Source: Daedaleopsis sinensis
Taxonomy: Eukaryota > Basidiomycota > Agaricomycetes > Polyporales > Polyporaceae
Reading direction: 5' to 3'
DNA: 64,000 bases
NCBI GenBank assembly: GCA_033807695.1
Contig: CM066307.1
Location: 3,162,001 to 3,226,000, forward strand
Part shown: positions 35,127 to 47,690 of the stretch, one piece after another
Layout of the letters: every line of letters begins with the position of its first letter
How positions within the stretch are numbered: the first letter of the stretch is position 1
The notes under the pieces: generated by a model
The model's database searches: none
What the model saw: the letters and a program-made list of their open reading frames with translations, nothing else
What the model was told of the DNA's origin: nothing
Position numbers and translations under genes: made by a program

Positions 35127-37099
35127 TGAGAGGTTGACGATTGAGCGATGGGGTGCAGCAGTCACGAGTCGAAGCCGCAAGATGACGATGACTTGAAGAC
35201 TCGACCTTATAGCTCATGCACAGTGACGCGACATCAGTGCGATATGAGAGAGATGGCGATGTTGTATGGTTGCTACAAAGCCCGAGATTGAGGAATGGAC
35301 TTTGACCACCACATGATAGGTACTGGCCCGGCGGAAAGCTCGAGGAAATGACTTCGCGAAGCAATGATGCACGCGGAGTCAACAGAGCGTGGGTGAAGAG
35401 AGCCATGCGGCTATGCTTCTCACAGTTATCGTAGTCGATGTGTTCGCACAAATATAGCAGCGAGATCCTGTGTCAGGCGCAACGGAAGTCTGTTCAAGCG
35501 GTCTGCCTACCTGATTGAGTTCAGGTGAAGACGGTCACCTACCAGGATTCATGAGCTACTATTACTCGTTGAAACTGACATAAGGAGGAGAGTATACTTA
35601 AATACACCATTTGTATGGTCCGCGCAAAAGGAGGTGATAGCGCAATAGCTACCACCCTGGGACGACCGTGCATGAAGTTCTTGGCATTGTCACGGAAGCT
35701 CAACATGCGCTCTGCGGGGAGCGGACCGTCCGGAGACCGTCCCAAGCCGAGCTCCGTGAGTTTGAACCTGAGAGTCACCCCGGTGGTCAGCTGCGCAAGC
35801 GGAAGTTCGGCGAGCAACAGATATAAGTCTTGGGTACTAGTATCTGGATCTTTGCCGCTCTGAATGGGCAGATAATAGGAGCCGCTCTGTGAGTCTATGC
35901 AGCCGTAGAAACTAGTACGTGCTGCTACTCGCCATTGGATATCGTTATTCGTGCCAACTGCGTGGTGTCGCCTAGTGAGCCGCTGCGTGGTTAACTTGAA
36001 AGCATTGTCCGTGGTAATTTTAATGCCCAGAGCCCTAGTAGTAGCTTGAGGCAATTGTAGCCAGGCGTGAACGCATGTGCCACCATGTGTCCATAAGGTG
36101 CTTGGAGGAGTGATTCGACCAACCGCTGCGAGTTCGTCTCCTCGGAGTCACTATGATGGTCACGAGCCTGTACCACGATCACTGTCCCAAGACGGCAAGT
36201 TCATAGCTCATGTCTCACGTTCTCTGGCTGATAGACGTAGTTTGAGGGCTATCACAACTTCTAACTTCAAAGTGAGGAGGGTTGGCATGGAGAGGTAGCC
36301 GGGAGGAGGAGGAGGAGTGCCGCAGTCAGTGACGGGCCGCCCTTATGATCAGTTAGCGCTCATTCACTGTTTGCTTGTACTTGGCTTTCTTTGCGCACGC
36401 CGAGCCATTGAAGCTTGGCAAGCGCTCATGACTTTGACTAGTACTACGTAGTACTTACCTCGAGGAACAACTCATGATACTATAGCTAGTCACAGTGATT
36501 CTCCTAACCTCGCCATCTGCCAGTGCGTTTCGGTCAAGTTTCGGTCTCCACATCGAACTAAAAGGTCACAGATGAGACGCTATGAGCTCGCTCCGCAAGC
36601 CTGAGCCGCAAACACGGGTCCTATTATACTCACACTGAATTCGCATTCAAGCAGCCGACGCGGGAGAAACCATTAACCAACGTAAGTATGTGGTCCGAAG
36701 TCGTCGATGATCGATGAAGTGGGAAGTCCAAGTTTCACTAGCTTTTGTTTGCTACTCAATGCAGGTGCGTCCAGCTGTAATTCCTACTACAGCGGCGAGC
36801 TATTGCCGCTGCTCATGCACTCAGCTCTCTTATTAGAGGCCTACTTGAATTGCTCAGGCTAAAATGCCTTACGGCTCACCGAGCCCAGCGATTGTGGCCT
36901 AGAAGCACGGCAAGGTGTGCCAGCATACCGCACCCATGCGTTCGCAACATCGGATACTACGTTGGCGGCGGCGTATGGCCGTGCCGTGCGTGCGAAGGCC
37001 GTCGTGCCCGACTCGGAGCCGACGACTAATCTCACATTACTGCAACGAACTGAAAACATAAATGCGCGTGGAGTTGGGAGAAGTTGGAGTTCAACCAGC
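35127..37099. other. 2-kb region between divergent protease genes, no gene seen
   Basis: The sedolisin (minus) and second carboxypeptidase (plus) are divergent across these 1,973 bp. A 171-codon minus-strand frame (36054-35539) opens with TTG, has its first ATG far inside and matches nothing, so it is not called. A GGAGGAGGAGG microsatellite lies near 36302. Confidence 0.5.
35205..35212 (-). promoter_or_regulatory. TATA-like box of the sedolisin gene
   Basis: CTATAAGG on the minus strand, about 80 bp upstream of the ATG at 35126. Confidence 0.35.
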
Positions 37100-39226
37100 A
37101 TGTCGTATTTGCGCCGCTGGCCCCTCGTTCCTCTTGGCATTCTGGCCGCGTTGGGCAACATTGTCTCTGCGGCCACGATAGATGATGCTTCATCAACTCC
37201 CAGGGGACTACGTCTACAAGAGAATAGTGGGGAATGCGAGGTGGTACCTGGAGTGTATCAGGCATCAGGCTACGCAAACCTGGACGAGGACAATAGCATG
37301 TGGTGAGTCTCGTCGTGCGCTTTCAGCAAGTGAATATCCTGCAACTGACTTTCGACCTCAGGTTCTGGTTCATAGAGGCTCGAGAAAACCCGGAGACGGC
37401 GCCTCTCACGCTTTGGCTTCAAGGCGGGGTGAGTTATGCAATCGTATATACCTGTGTAACCGCTCATGGCTGGACGTAGCCTGGAGGATCAGGTCTAGTC
37501 GGTCTTTACCAAGAGAACGGACCGTGTCGTATCAACAACGATACAGAAACTGTCTCATTCAACCCGTTCTCGTGGAACAACGTGTCGAATATGTAAGTGC
37601 ATATGCAGATCACGAGTCCACCGGACACTCAAGTACTCACCTCTAAGTAACTCTCAAGGATCTACATCGACCAACCAATCCCCACCGGATTTTCGACAGG
37701 TAACAGGCAACTGAATAACTCGGTCGCCGCAGCACAAGATGTCTGGGACGTGAGTTTAAAGCATTTACGCATTGTGAACGGAATGGTTCGAACTCACCTG
37801 CTCGTTTTCAGTTCTTGCAGATATTATTTGCAGACCCGCGTTTCCAGTCATATCAGGCAAACGAGTTTGGCATCTGGACCGAGTCGTAAGCATTGCATAC
37901 CGGGCATACACGATTTGAACTGACAAATTATAGCTATGGAGGACACTATGGACCAATCTTCGCCAAGTCAGTTCTTCAGGTCATATGCCGACCCAATTCT
38001 ATAATGGATTAATTTCCTCTCGTCTAGGTACTTCTTGGAGCAGAACGCGGCAATCGAAAGAGGAACAGCGACGGGTGTTCCCATCAACATGAAGGTCCTC
38101 GGAATCGGCGATGGTCTGACTGTGAGCATTCCAGAATACGCACAATGCACATGGACGAAAGTGACTGACGACATACCACGGTGCAGGATCCACTGGTACA
38201 GTACGAGAGCTACTTCACGTATGCACAATCGAACCCGTATGTCGGTTTGTGGCACGCATATATCGACCTCATCGGCTCACGCTGTCCCACCAGGTATTTC
38301 CCTACGGCCACGAACGACACTCTAGTATCCGCTAACGAAAGCTGGATTGAGCCCGGGGGATGCAAGGACCAGGTGCGTTCCTATATGACCACCGCCGTCT
38401 CGCACAAGCTAAGAAGACCCCCGCCTATAGATCATCCAATGCTACAACACCTCCGACGCGGACATATGCGGCGGCGCCCAGCTGAACTGCGAATCGGACA
38501 TCGCGCACCGTCTCAGCGGCGCGCGGAACCCCGACTACATCCTCGCGGACATCTTTGACACGTATCCGCCACACATCGGGTCGTACGTGAACGACACGGC
38601 ACGCAAGGAGCGCATCGGCGCGGAGGGGAGCTTTGAGGAGGTCGACAGCGGCGTGTACTTCGAGTTGGCGGGGGAGTGGATGACGAACTCGAGGCCGACG
38701 CTCGAATACGTCGTCGATGCGGGGGTCAGAACGATCTTGTACGTCGGTGACGCAGTAAGTCCTTCACACCCACACCTGCTCCTGGTCTCGCACATAATGT
38801 CGACTCACCGTCGCTTCGCTGCAGGACTACCAATTCAACTACTTCGGCATAGAGGCCATGGTAGGTCGGCTTGCCCCCGCGATGTGCTCCGGAGTGCGCT
38901 GACCACCGATTTCTGCGCGCAGCTCGACCAGATGCAGACGAAGTTCCGAGACGAGTGGGCGCAGCAGGAGTTGTCGTCCTTCACGGTCCATGGCGAGGCA
39001 GCTGGGCTGTACAAGAACGCGGGTACGCTCTCGTACCTCCGCGTTTTCCAGGCGTGAGTGTCCCGTCCCCGTCTCACAGAGCCTGTTTTCCTGACACCGT
39101 GGATGTACCTGTTTCTCTAGGGGTCATGAGGTTCCGGCATACGGGTCCGACTCTTTGGAGAGGGGAGAAGCGGCATTCCAGATGTTCCGCCAGATTATCA
39201 GAGGCGACCCGCTTTCCCCCACTTGA
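37100..39226 (+). CDS. Secreted serine carboxypeptidase (peptidase family S10), second copy
   Basis: About ten exons encode roughly 520 residues. The ATG is at 37100; the signal peptide is MSYLRRWPLVPLGILAALGN with IVSAA. The catalytic domain reads YANLDEDNSMWFWFIEAREN, PLTLWLQGGPGGSGLVGLYQ, ENGPCRINNDTE and FNPFSWNNVSNM, then IYIDQPIPTGFSTG. The nucleophile Ser lies across a splice site in WTESYGGHYGP. Asp is at the junction YVGDA/DYQFNYFG, and His is in FQAGHEVPAYGSD. It ends IIRGDPLSPT with no GPI signal, so it should be freely secreted or vacuolar. It differs clearly from the 18-kb copy and belongs to another S10 subgroup. Confidence 0.92.
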
Positions 39227-39567
39227 GCAGGACTTGCATAGTCCCTAACCTGGGAGATGAGATGTACTGAGTCATGCATGCCAGATCACAATATCGTTCA
39301 TATGCCAAAAGTTCAAACGTTAACCTGTCATACATGTCATACTTAATAGAAGTTGTAAAGCTCTCGACAATTGTAGATCGAGAAAGTACAGAGCGTTTGG
39401 CTTTCCTGACTTACTCTTCCATCTTTCATTTGGCCACACCAAGCCTCGCATGTTGCGCTGCAGGTGATAACATTACAATCATATATACAGTACCGCGACA
39501 CACAAACGAAGGGCCATGTACAAGCAATCAAAGTAAACACTGAAGGCAGAGACGAAGGAACAGCAGA
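39227..39567. other. Short intergenic between convergent 3' ends
   Basis: This stretch lies between the stops of the carboxypeptidase and IWS1. No gene was recognised. Confidence 0.5.
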
Positions 39568-40906
39568 TCACGCCTTGCCCGTCATCTTCCTCGTAAGGCT
39601 CTTGAGCCTCTCCGCGTTCTGCTTCCGTCGCTGGATATCCACGTCGACCGCAACGTTGTTCTTCGACATTCCAGCATTCGAGCGTGGCGCGACAGTGTAG
39701 CTGCCCAATTCCCTCTGGGGGATCATCACAGCGTTCCTCTTGACGCGGTTCTTGTCGCTTTCTCTGGCACGCGCAAGGATAGCGTTGAGCCGCTCTCCGC
39801 CGCGCGCACCTCCCTCTGTCTCAAGTTGTGAGGTCGGAATGACACGGTCGCGGTAGGACGCAGAGCGCTTGATGATGGGACGAGACCAGATGGAGACGAG
39901 TTCGTGTGCGGCGCGAGCAATGTCAGGAGTCACACGCTTGCACTTGGTGTAGAAGAGCACGATACGACCGAGCTTGGACTCCTTCAAGACGTTCGAGTCG
40001 ATGAACTCCATCTTCTTCAGGATTGGGAAGAACTCCTTCTGGATGTCGAGCGCGGGGAGAGACTTGTCTGGAAGAGGCTCCAGCCACCTCCGCACGCCCT
40101 CCAGAAGGTTGTTGTCGATGATAGATTGCGCAAGCGAAGTTCTGAATATCATTGAGTTCCGGTGCTAAGCAAAGTTGCTATAAAACACTCACTTGCGGAG
40201 AACTTCCATAACCTGTGGGAGCAGCCTGAGTTTGGACGTGGCGGGCAGTTTCTCTTTGTTCGCCTGCTCGTCGTCCGCTGCAGCTGCCAGCATGGCCTCA
40301 CGTAGACGCGACACTTCTTCGTCGGCGTACCTATCCAGGATTTCCTCGTCATCCTTCCTCTTCCGCTTCTGCCGTGAGCCCTTCTTCGGCTTCAAAATGG
40401 CTTCAATCTGCATGTCCAATCGCATCTTGCTCGCTGTCCACCCGTCAGACCAACGAAACATGCTATGAGCGGAGAATGACGCACCGACTTCGGGAGGATA
40501 TTGGCTCAGGTCTACCTCCTCTGGGGCCTTCTTCCTCGATGCACGCTTCCTCTTCCGCTGAGGACGCCCTTCCTCTTCATCGTCATCTCCTCTCCTGCCC
40601 TTCGTTCGACGCTGCTTCGGCTTAGCAGCCGGTTTCTTTTGTTGCGTGTAATCATCGTCAGAGTCGCCGGACGACTCGTCCTGGGGCGGCGATTCTCGGC
40701 GTGGCGGAATATCCAAGTCTATGCCTTGCTGTGAGTGGCAGTCATCTTGGAAACACACTAGTATTCACCATCTTCGTCTGAGGAGAGGTCCGAGTCGGAG
40801 TGACCGAAGATGGCCGCTGCTAGGTCGTCTTTGCGTTGCTATCAAGGCATCATGAGATACAGTAGTATTGAGCTTCTGAGATTAGGCTTACCTCTCTCTC
40901 AGACAT
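39568..40906 (-). CDS. IWS1: Transcription factor IWS1/SPN1
   Basis: A minus-strand gene starting at the ATG at 40906 (MSERE, a 15-nt coding first exon), then QRKDDLAAAIFGHSDSDLSS. An acidic/Lys-rich disordered region follows (DSDDDYTQQKKPAAKPKQRR, RKRKRASRKKAPEEVDLSQY). The conserved TFIIS N-terminal-like domain spans LRLLPQVMEVLRK, spliced to TSLAQSIIDNNLLEGVRRWL and EPLPDKSLPALDIQKEFFPI. It continues VLKESKLGRIVLFYTKCKRV and ARAAHELVSIWSRPI. Iws1 binds Spt6 and elongating RNA polymerase II in the nucleus. It is about 370 residues, shorter than animal homologues, as usual for fungi. It shares a 289-bp divergent promoter with RAD2. Confidence 0.94.
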
Positions 40907-41195
40907 ACTGAAGATTACTGGGAGTGAGGAGGTGTATGTAGGGGCAGTGAGGCAGGTGGCGGCCTTGGTACAAATAGCAGAACCTCGCTTCCAGTTGCTC
41001 AGGGGCGCTAGTCCTGGGGGGCGTGACTACACGCGACGCGTTTGTGGCTAGGCGGCGTAGGCGCGCTCCGGCACCTTTCCGAGTCCACCACCTCCTGCGG
41101 CGACCAGACTCTCTGCCTCGCACTCTCATGGTCTTGTCCATAGGTCAAGCCTGCACGCCTTCAAGGATCTTTAGGAGCCTTGCGCGTACAGCAAC
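40907..41195. promoter_or_regulatory. Shared divergent promoter of IWS1 and RAD2
   Basis: Only 289 bp separate the two start codons, so both core promoters must lie here. No TATA box was recognised on either side, as expected for housekeeping genes. Confidence 0.5.
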
Positions 41196-44100
41196 ATGGG
41201 TGTCAAGTCCCTATGGCAACTTTTAGACCCAGTTGGTCGCCCAGTGTTGTACGTATTCTCGGTCTGTGTCGAACGATACATGGATGTTGACCAGTGACTC
41301 TTCTCACAGGCTGGAGACCATGGAAGGCAAGTCTATGGCAATAGACTCTAGTATCTGGATATACCAGTTCCAGGCAACTATGCGAGACAAGGAAGGTCGC
41401 GGACTAGTCAACGCCCATGTTGTAGGCTTCCTCAGGAGGATCTGCAAACTGCTGTTCTACGGCATCAAACCAGTGTTTGTCTTCGATGGTGGAGCTCCGG
41501 CCTTGAAAATGGCGACCATCGTACGTGCTCTTTCGATTGTCTCACGCGAATATCGAAAACCGAAGGCCGATTCAGGCGGAGCGCAAGAAGAAGAAACTCG
41601 GAGCTGCAGCGAGCCATGCGAAGGTGGCAGAGAGGCTACTTGCTGCACACTTGCGCCGTGAAGCTTTGGAACATGCTGTAGCGAACACAAAGGGGTACGC
41701 AAGGCACAACGTATAGGACCCCTGCGCCATGATTGACGGTTGAATATTGTACAGGCGTGAGTCCAAAGGCAAGCAGAGACCTCCCCCTGGTCGATTGGAC
41801 GAGAACACCGTCTATCTTGAAGATCTCGATGGTCCCGGTCCCGGTCCTGCTCCCAAAACGCCGGTAAAACAAGTTGAACCAGGAAATGCTCAGCTGTCCC
41901 CATCCCCTTCCAAGAAGGCCCGTTGGCGTGACCACGATCCGTACAGACTCCCAGACATGGATCTTCAAGCAGCGGTGGCCAAAGCTACTGCTGCGGCCGT
42001 CCCAGATCCCAGGCTAGCGACCGAAGACGAGTTGCGCGCGTTCATCGAAGATATGCGACCTGAGGACTTTGATGTGTCCTCTCCCGCATTTCGCGAACTT
42101 CCGACGGAAGTCCAGTATGAGATTATAGGCGACCTTCGGCTTAAGTCAAGACAAACCTCGTACAAGCGTCTTCAGAGTATGTTGAAAACCGCGAAGACAC
42201 CCTTGGATTTCTCGAAGGAACAAATCAAGAACCTGAAACAACGGAACTCCCTGACGCAACAGTTGCTCGTCACGACCGATAGTATCGGTAAAGCACACAT
42301 CACCATTCCCATTCGCATCGCGAGCGAGCGTAACAAGGAATACGTACTCGTCAAGAACGAAGGCGCAGACGGTGGATGGGTCCTCGGAATTCGCGACGAA
42401 GGCACTGCTGAGAAGCCGATCGAGATTGACCCCGCACCTACAAAGGTTGAGAGCGATGAAGATGATGATGATATGGAAGAAGTCCCTATGTATGTCATAC
42501 TATCTGACTCTGTTTTCGCAGATGTTGAGAACTGTTCAAAGTGCAATCACTAGCACTGAGCCGTATGACGCAGATCTTAGAGAGTTTCGACGAGAACAAA
42601 CCTTATCTGCAGTGGCTTCACGTTACAAGCCCAAGCAACTCGCTCCGCTTACAATAAGGGTGACTAGGAAGCCCGCTCGTCCGCTATTTGAACCAGAAGA
42701 CGACGATGTAGAACAACTGGATCCCGGTGCAGACACCGAGGATCCTGAGCTACAGTTTGCGATCGGCGAGTCCATCGAACTGGAAGAGGAAGCTAGTCTT
42801 CGTCGAGCCATCGAGGAATCGAGGAAAGACGCACATCCGCCTTCCCTGGTCAAGAACGGCGAGTCCTCCCGAGCGGGTGCAAACATGTGGGTCACTCCTG
42901 AGCGACGCCGGTCACACCAAGTCATCGCGGTGGGTGATGATTCTGACGACGAAGATCTCTACGCTTCGCCTACGCGGTTGGAGACTGCACTGTCGATTGC
43001 TGGTGCAGGGCCGCGTCGCCCGCCAGCATCCAGGGTACGGTCGAGTTCGTCGATGTTCGGGGTGCCGAGTTTGCTTCTCCCTCAAGGTGGCCCTCCTTCG
43101 CCTGCGAAACCAGCAATACAGCTACTGTCCGACTCCGAAAATGACGAAATGGAGGAAGTCTCTGTCGCCGAGCCATCCTCGCAGAAGCCGGATGACCTCC
43201 CCATGCCCTCCGAACATGCTCAACAAGGCCGATTAACATCAACACCTGAAGTTCAGCCAGTGCTTATGGTTGAGCCCCCATGGAAGCTGACAACAGGTCC
43301 CGAACGCACGGTTGCAACTGCCGCCCCAATCACCGTCGAAGATTCGGACGACGACATGGAAGAAGTGGTTCCCGTCGAAGCTCCACGACACCCATCGCCC
43401 ATATTAAATCGAACGTCTATAGACCAAAGTCTCGCGAATACAGCTGGCCACTTCTCCCCATCTTCTCCGTCTCCACTTGCTAGCGTTCATACAGATCCTG
43501 GGTTGCCAGAGCCTGCAGCGTCCGCTTCTGTTACTACACCTTCCTTGCGCATCACCCGATCCCTTACACCCCCTCCAGCACCGCCCAATGCGCCAACTCC
43601 CGACTCGTCATCCGACTCCGACGCCGAGCCCGGCGAAGCTCAGTGGTCGCGTCCCCCAAGCCCCACGGGCGACCCTTCACGTGACCGGGCTGCAGAGGAC
43701 GAGGGCTGGGACGCGGCGCAAGAAATTGACACGCACGCCGAGGAGGACGAGTACACGCGCTTCGTCTCGCAGGTGAAGGGCAAGGACATCGACTCGGTCC
43801 GGCGTGAAATCGACGAGGAGATCCGAGAGCTGAACAAGCAGAAGAAGAACGCGCTGCGCGACTCCGAGGATGTCACGCAGCAGATGGTCTCACAGATCAT
43901 GGTGCGTGCGCGCCCCCTCCTCCCCACCCGCGCTCCCCTCCCCCCCATGCGCTGACCCCACGATCCCCATACGCAGATCATGCTCCGCCTGTTCGGCATC
44001 CCGTACATCACCGCGCCGATGGAGGCCGAGGCGCAATGCGCCGCCCTCCTCTCCCTCGGGCTCGTCGACGGCATCATCACCGACGACTCGGACGTCTTCC

Positions 44101-45479
44101 TCTTCGGGGGCGGGCGCGTGCTCAAGAACATGTTCAACCAGTCCAAGACCGTCGAGTGCTACCTCCTCGCCGACCTCGAGCGCGAGCTCGGGCTCGACCG
44201 CGACAAGCTCGTCCGCCTCGCGTACCTCCTGGGCAGCGACTACACCGACGGCCTGCCGGGTGTGGGCCCCGTCGTCGCGATGGAGCTGCTGAGCGAGTTC
44301 CCCGGGCGCGACGGGCTGCACAAGTTCAAGGCGTGGTGGACGCGGGTCCAGAGTGGGCGCGACGCCCCCGAGGAGAGCGCGTCGCGTTTCCGGAAGCGCT
44401 TCGTGAGTCGCCCGCACGAGCTGAAGGGGCCAGGCTGAACGTGTCGCCGCATGCGCAGAAAAAGAAATTCAAGGAGCTCTATCTGCACGCGGATTGGCCC
44501 AACCCCACAGTGGTGAGTCTTGCAATAACCAACCGCAATATCAGCACCAACCTAACAACATCTGGGATGCAGAGGGACGCGTACTATCATCCGACCGTCG
44601 ACGACTCTTCGGAACCCTTCGAATGGGGCATGCCCGATCTCGACGCGCTCCGCAAGTGCGTGTCCCCAAATCTTTAGCGTCCCGTCTAATGAACCCTACT
44701 CGTAGCTACTTCAACACCGAACTCGGTTGGGACCAGGCCAAGGTCGACGAGCTCCTCCTGCCCATCATCCGCAAGATGAACAAGCGGTCGCAGGTACGTC
44801 CCCACCAGCCGCTGCCCCCCTCCCCCCGACCGGCGCTGACGTGGCAATCGTGCTGCATCTCCCGCAGAGCGGATCGTCAAACATGCAGGGCAACCTCGCG
44901 GGCTTCTTCGACCTCCCTCTTGGGGCGAACGCCGCCCCGCGCAAGCGGCAGGCGTACGCAAGCAAGCGCCTGCAGCAGGTCGTGTCGGACTTCCGCAAGC
45001 AGCAGCGGGCGCAGCTCCGCGGCGAGGACGGTCCTGCTGCTGATGTCGACTTCTACGAAAGCGGGAGCGGGAGCGATGTTGAGCCAGCGAAGCCCGCTAA
45101 GAGGCGCAAGAAGAACGACGGCGCAACGACTACGACGAAGAGCAAGGCGAAGGGGAAGGCTAAAGCGAAGGCGAAAGCTGTGGGCGATGCTGCTGGGGAA
45201 GAGGGCACTACCACAGCTTCCCGTGGAGCGAGGGGGACAGGCAGGGGCAGGGGGCGCGGGCGGGGAGGAAAGCGTGCGTCGAAGAAGCGCGGAAGGTCGC
45301 CATCGGAGAGCGAGGAAGAGGATGAAGTCGTTGTGGGAGAGCAGCCAACTCCTCACTCGGACGTTCCTCCTCCGACGAGGGAGGAATTAGGTCTGCGTCC
45401 TCGCCCGAAGCCACGTCCGGTTTACAAGGCCCCTCCGCCCGAGACACAAGAGGAAGGCACCGTCGACGCGGAGTCGTAA
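41196..45479 (+). CDS. RAD2: DNA repair endonuclease RAD2/XPG (nucleotide excision repair 3' nuclease)
   Basis: A plus-strand gene of roughly 1,200 residues with several introns. The N-nuclease region is [18 protein letters not shown], then [17 protein letters not shown] and [20 protein letters not shown] with [10 protein letters not shown] long acidic spacer follows, with many [12 protein letters not shown] repeats, as in XPG but not FEN1. The I-nuclease region has [20 protein letters not shown], the metal-binding [15 protein letters not shown] and [20 protein letters not shown] (helix-hairpin-helix). After it comes [20 protein letters not shown], then QGNLAGFF, matching the PCNA-interacting PIP-box pattern. 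The tail is basic ([19 protein letters not shown]), likely a nuclear localisation signal. The enzyme cuts 3' of DNA lesions with TFIIH. All catalytic acids appear present. Confidence 0.95.
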
Positions 45480-46284
45480 TGATTAATGGGTGCTGCCACT
45501 GTATCTTACGCTCATGTAACTTATTGTTGTATATTCGGCTGTAGCTTTGATCATCCCTTTTGAGTGGGGAAAGTCCGGTTTCGAAGACCGAAAACGATGA
45601 GAACGGATGACCATATCTCCTGGAGCTCAGACACCAGATTTTGAATGAGCCAACTCGGTGAACAACGAGGAACTGAGGACGAGGAAGCTGTTGGTAAATA
45701 ACGAGGACCGACGAATCGACCTTGACGAGAGAGAAGTCAGATATGCATTTCGTTTGACATTGCATGCATGTGCAAGGTTCAATTGTTTGTGGCAGGAAGG
45801 ATAATTTGCGTAGGTGGATGCTCAGCATCAATGAAGGCAATATCTTCTGCTCGTATGATCACAGCTTGTATACCGATAGAAATCCCGGTCTAATTGGGCT
45901 GAACAGACGCAGTTGTAGAGCGGATAGCAACATATAGACATGTATGTCCGGCTACTCCCTTAGCGTCACGGTACTGTTCTGCCTGTGCTTGTAGCGGAGC
46001 TACTCAGGCAGTCAAAACACCGAATTGAAGAGAACGCACCTCCTTCTGAGACCTCCTTCTCGTAGCCCAAGCTCAGCCATGTCAAGACCCCTACAAACAA
46101 GGACGTCGGATGGCGCATTTTCGTTTCGAAGCGGGACGATGATGATGTAGGAACCCTGCATGGATATCAGTTCATGACTTACCTGGGTTCTGTGAGTCTG
46201 AGGCTGCAGCTTGGGTCCGTGGTCGTCTCTCGATAGTAAAGCATGTTGGCAATTTCGACGAATGCAGACAACAAGAATCAACAT
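45480..46284. other. Intergenic between convergent RAD2 and NDUFB8
   Basis: These 805 bp between two 3' ends show no recognisable gene. A 210-codon minus-strand frame here overlaps the RAD2 3' end in antisense and was rejected. Confidence 0.5.
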
Positions 46285-46892
46285 CTATTCCTCAGCCTCG
46301 GTGTCCTGCTCCACCCTGGCCTGGAGAGATATGGGTTAGACGGTTGAGCCGCATCGAGCATATAGTCAACATACCTGGTTTTCCTCGTACCCCCCGAGCT
46401 CGGACACCAACCCTGAGAACGGGTATTCACGACGGATCGCGGGCATTGCTGGGCGGGCATAGCTGCAGAATACCCCAAAGCTGACAAACCCAAGGACGGC
46501 GATCGAGAACCAGCGAATTGCGGTCTGGGGCGGGACAACGGGGACGTCGGGACCCCACATGGAGAGCACCTCCTCCTGCTCGTGCATCTGCTCTGCTGTC
46601 AGTCGCTGTGACCAGTCCACGACTGCCCATGTGCGCGCACCGGCTCGCCAAAGTTCCTCCGGAACTGCAAGTCCTCCCAGCCAAGTGGTGAGCGGGTCTG
46701 TTTCGAGACGAACGGAAGACGGGGGTAGTCGGCGAGCTGCGGGTCGTCGTCTGGGGGCATCGTTGTTGTCATCGGGGCGGGAGTGGTGGGCGCAGGAGCC
46801 TGCGTGGCCGCGGGGGTCACGTAGGTCCTCGCGCGGGACGCTAGCCTCGCTCGAAGGGCGGCACGTCGGGCGACGACGAGGGAGGTGATCAT
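46285..46892 (-). CDS. NDUFB8: NADH:ubiquinone oxidoreductase subunit NDUFB8 (complex I, ASHI)
   Basis: Three exons, about 170 residues. The ATG is at 46892 and the N-terminus (MITSLVVARRAALRARLASR) is an Arg-rich mitochondrial presequence. The body reads DPQLADYPRLPFVSKQTRSP and LGWEDLQFRRNFGEP, spliced in phase 0 to QMHEQEEVLSMWGPDVPVVP. A single membrane helix follows (WFSIAVLGFVSFGVFC), then REYPFSGLVSELGG. The final small exon ends ARVEQDTEAEE. This is an accessory subunit of the complex I membrane arm. A foldback transposon begins 43 bp upstream of the start codon, so the 5' UTR and promoter must lie largely in transposon sequence. Confidence 0.93.
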
Positions 46893-46926
46893 GGCGTGGA
46901 GAGAGATGCTAAGCGCTCGCTGGGCG

Positions 46927-46934
46927 GCGAGCGG
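46927..46934. repeat. Left 8-bp target-site duplication of the foldback element
   Basis: GCGAGCGG lies immediately outside the left end of the foldback element and is repeated in the same orientation at 49143-49150, immediately outside its right end. Confidence 0.85.
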
Positions 46935-47534
46935 GGGATAACCGCTGAACTGATGGCCTGGGAATAAACCCTCCGCAAACGGTCGTAAGCGAACGTGCTG
47001 CAAATGCGCAGAATGTCCATATAGAGTATCTTTTCAACGCAGGCGCCAGGCCCAGAATATGCCATTTCTGGCACTATGTCGGCTTACACAAGTTTCTCGG
47101 CGCCACAGAGTACCTGCCTTTCCGGTAACTGTGGCTCGTGACCCACGCCCCCCGAACACTCCGTGCTCGCCGTGCTTCTGCTCGAGCTCATCGTGTCCGA
47201 CGATGAGCTCGAGTATCTCCCGCCCCACTCGTCCGCTCCGCACGAAAATTTGTACACATATGTATCTAGCATGTTAATCTCAATATACGTACTTTGTAGG
47301 GCTACAAACGCACGCATTATACGTAAATGGAGCAGTCAACTGAACCCATACAGGGCTATAGAAGTAGTAGGTACCGGTCATATTGTGTTGCAGTAAATGT
47401 GTATAACAAGCGGAGTAGTACAATCGACATTTGTAGGGCCCGTTGTTATGTGCCATAGTGGACTACAAGCGCAACGGTGATTGTACCAGCGTTGAACGAG
47501 CCCGTTGTACCGCGTTATACGGCGACTACTAACA

Positions 47535-47690
47535 CAGTAGTACTGAATTTGAACGGGCGTTCTATTCCGTTGTACTAGATTTGTACGGGCGTTCTATCCA
47601 TTTGTACGGGCGTTCTATCCCGTTGTACTACCATTTGTACGGGTGTTCTATCCCGTTGTACTACCATTGGTACGGGTGTTCTACCGCGTT
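47535..47690 (+). repeat. Subterminal tandem repeats, left arm of the foldback element
   Basis: Five or so imperfect units of 20-35 bp, each containing GTACGGGYGTTCTA and often CCGTTGTACTA. The mirror-image array is in the right arm at about 48345-48520. Subterminal repeats of this kind are the hallmark of foldback transposons. Confidence 0.8.

Noticed and set aside
35539..36054. 171-codon minus-strand open frame
   Set aside because: It opens with TTG, its first ATG is far inside, and no splice partners or motifs are visible.
46889..47396. Open frames of 60-77 codons in the foldback arms, appearing twice in mirror image
   Set aside because: They are duplicated only because the arms are inverted copies. 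They are not transposase-like and their frames are not specially conserved.
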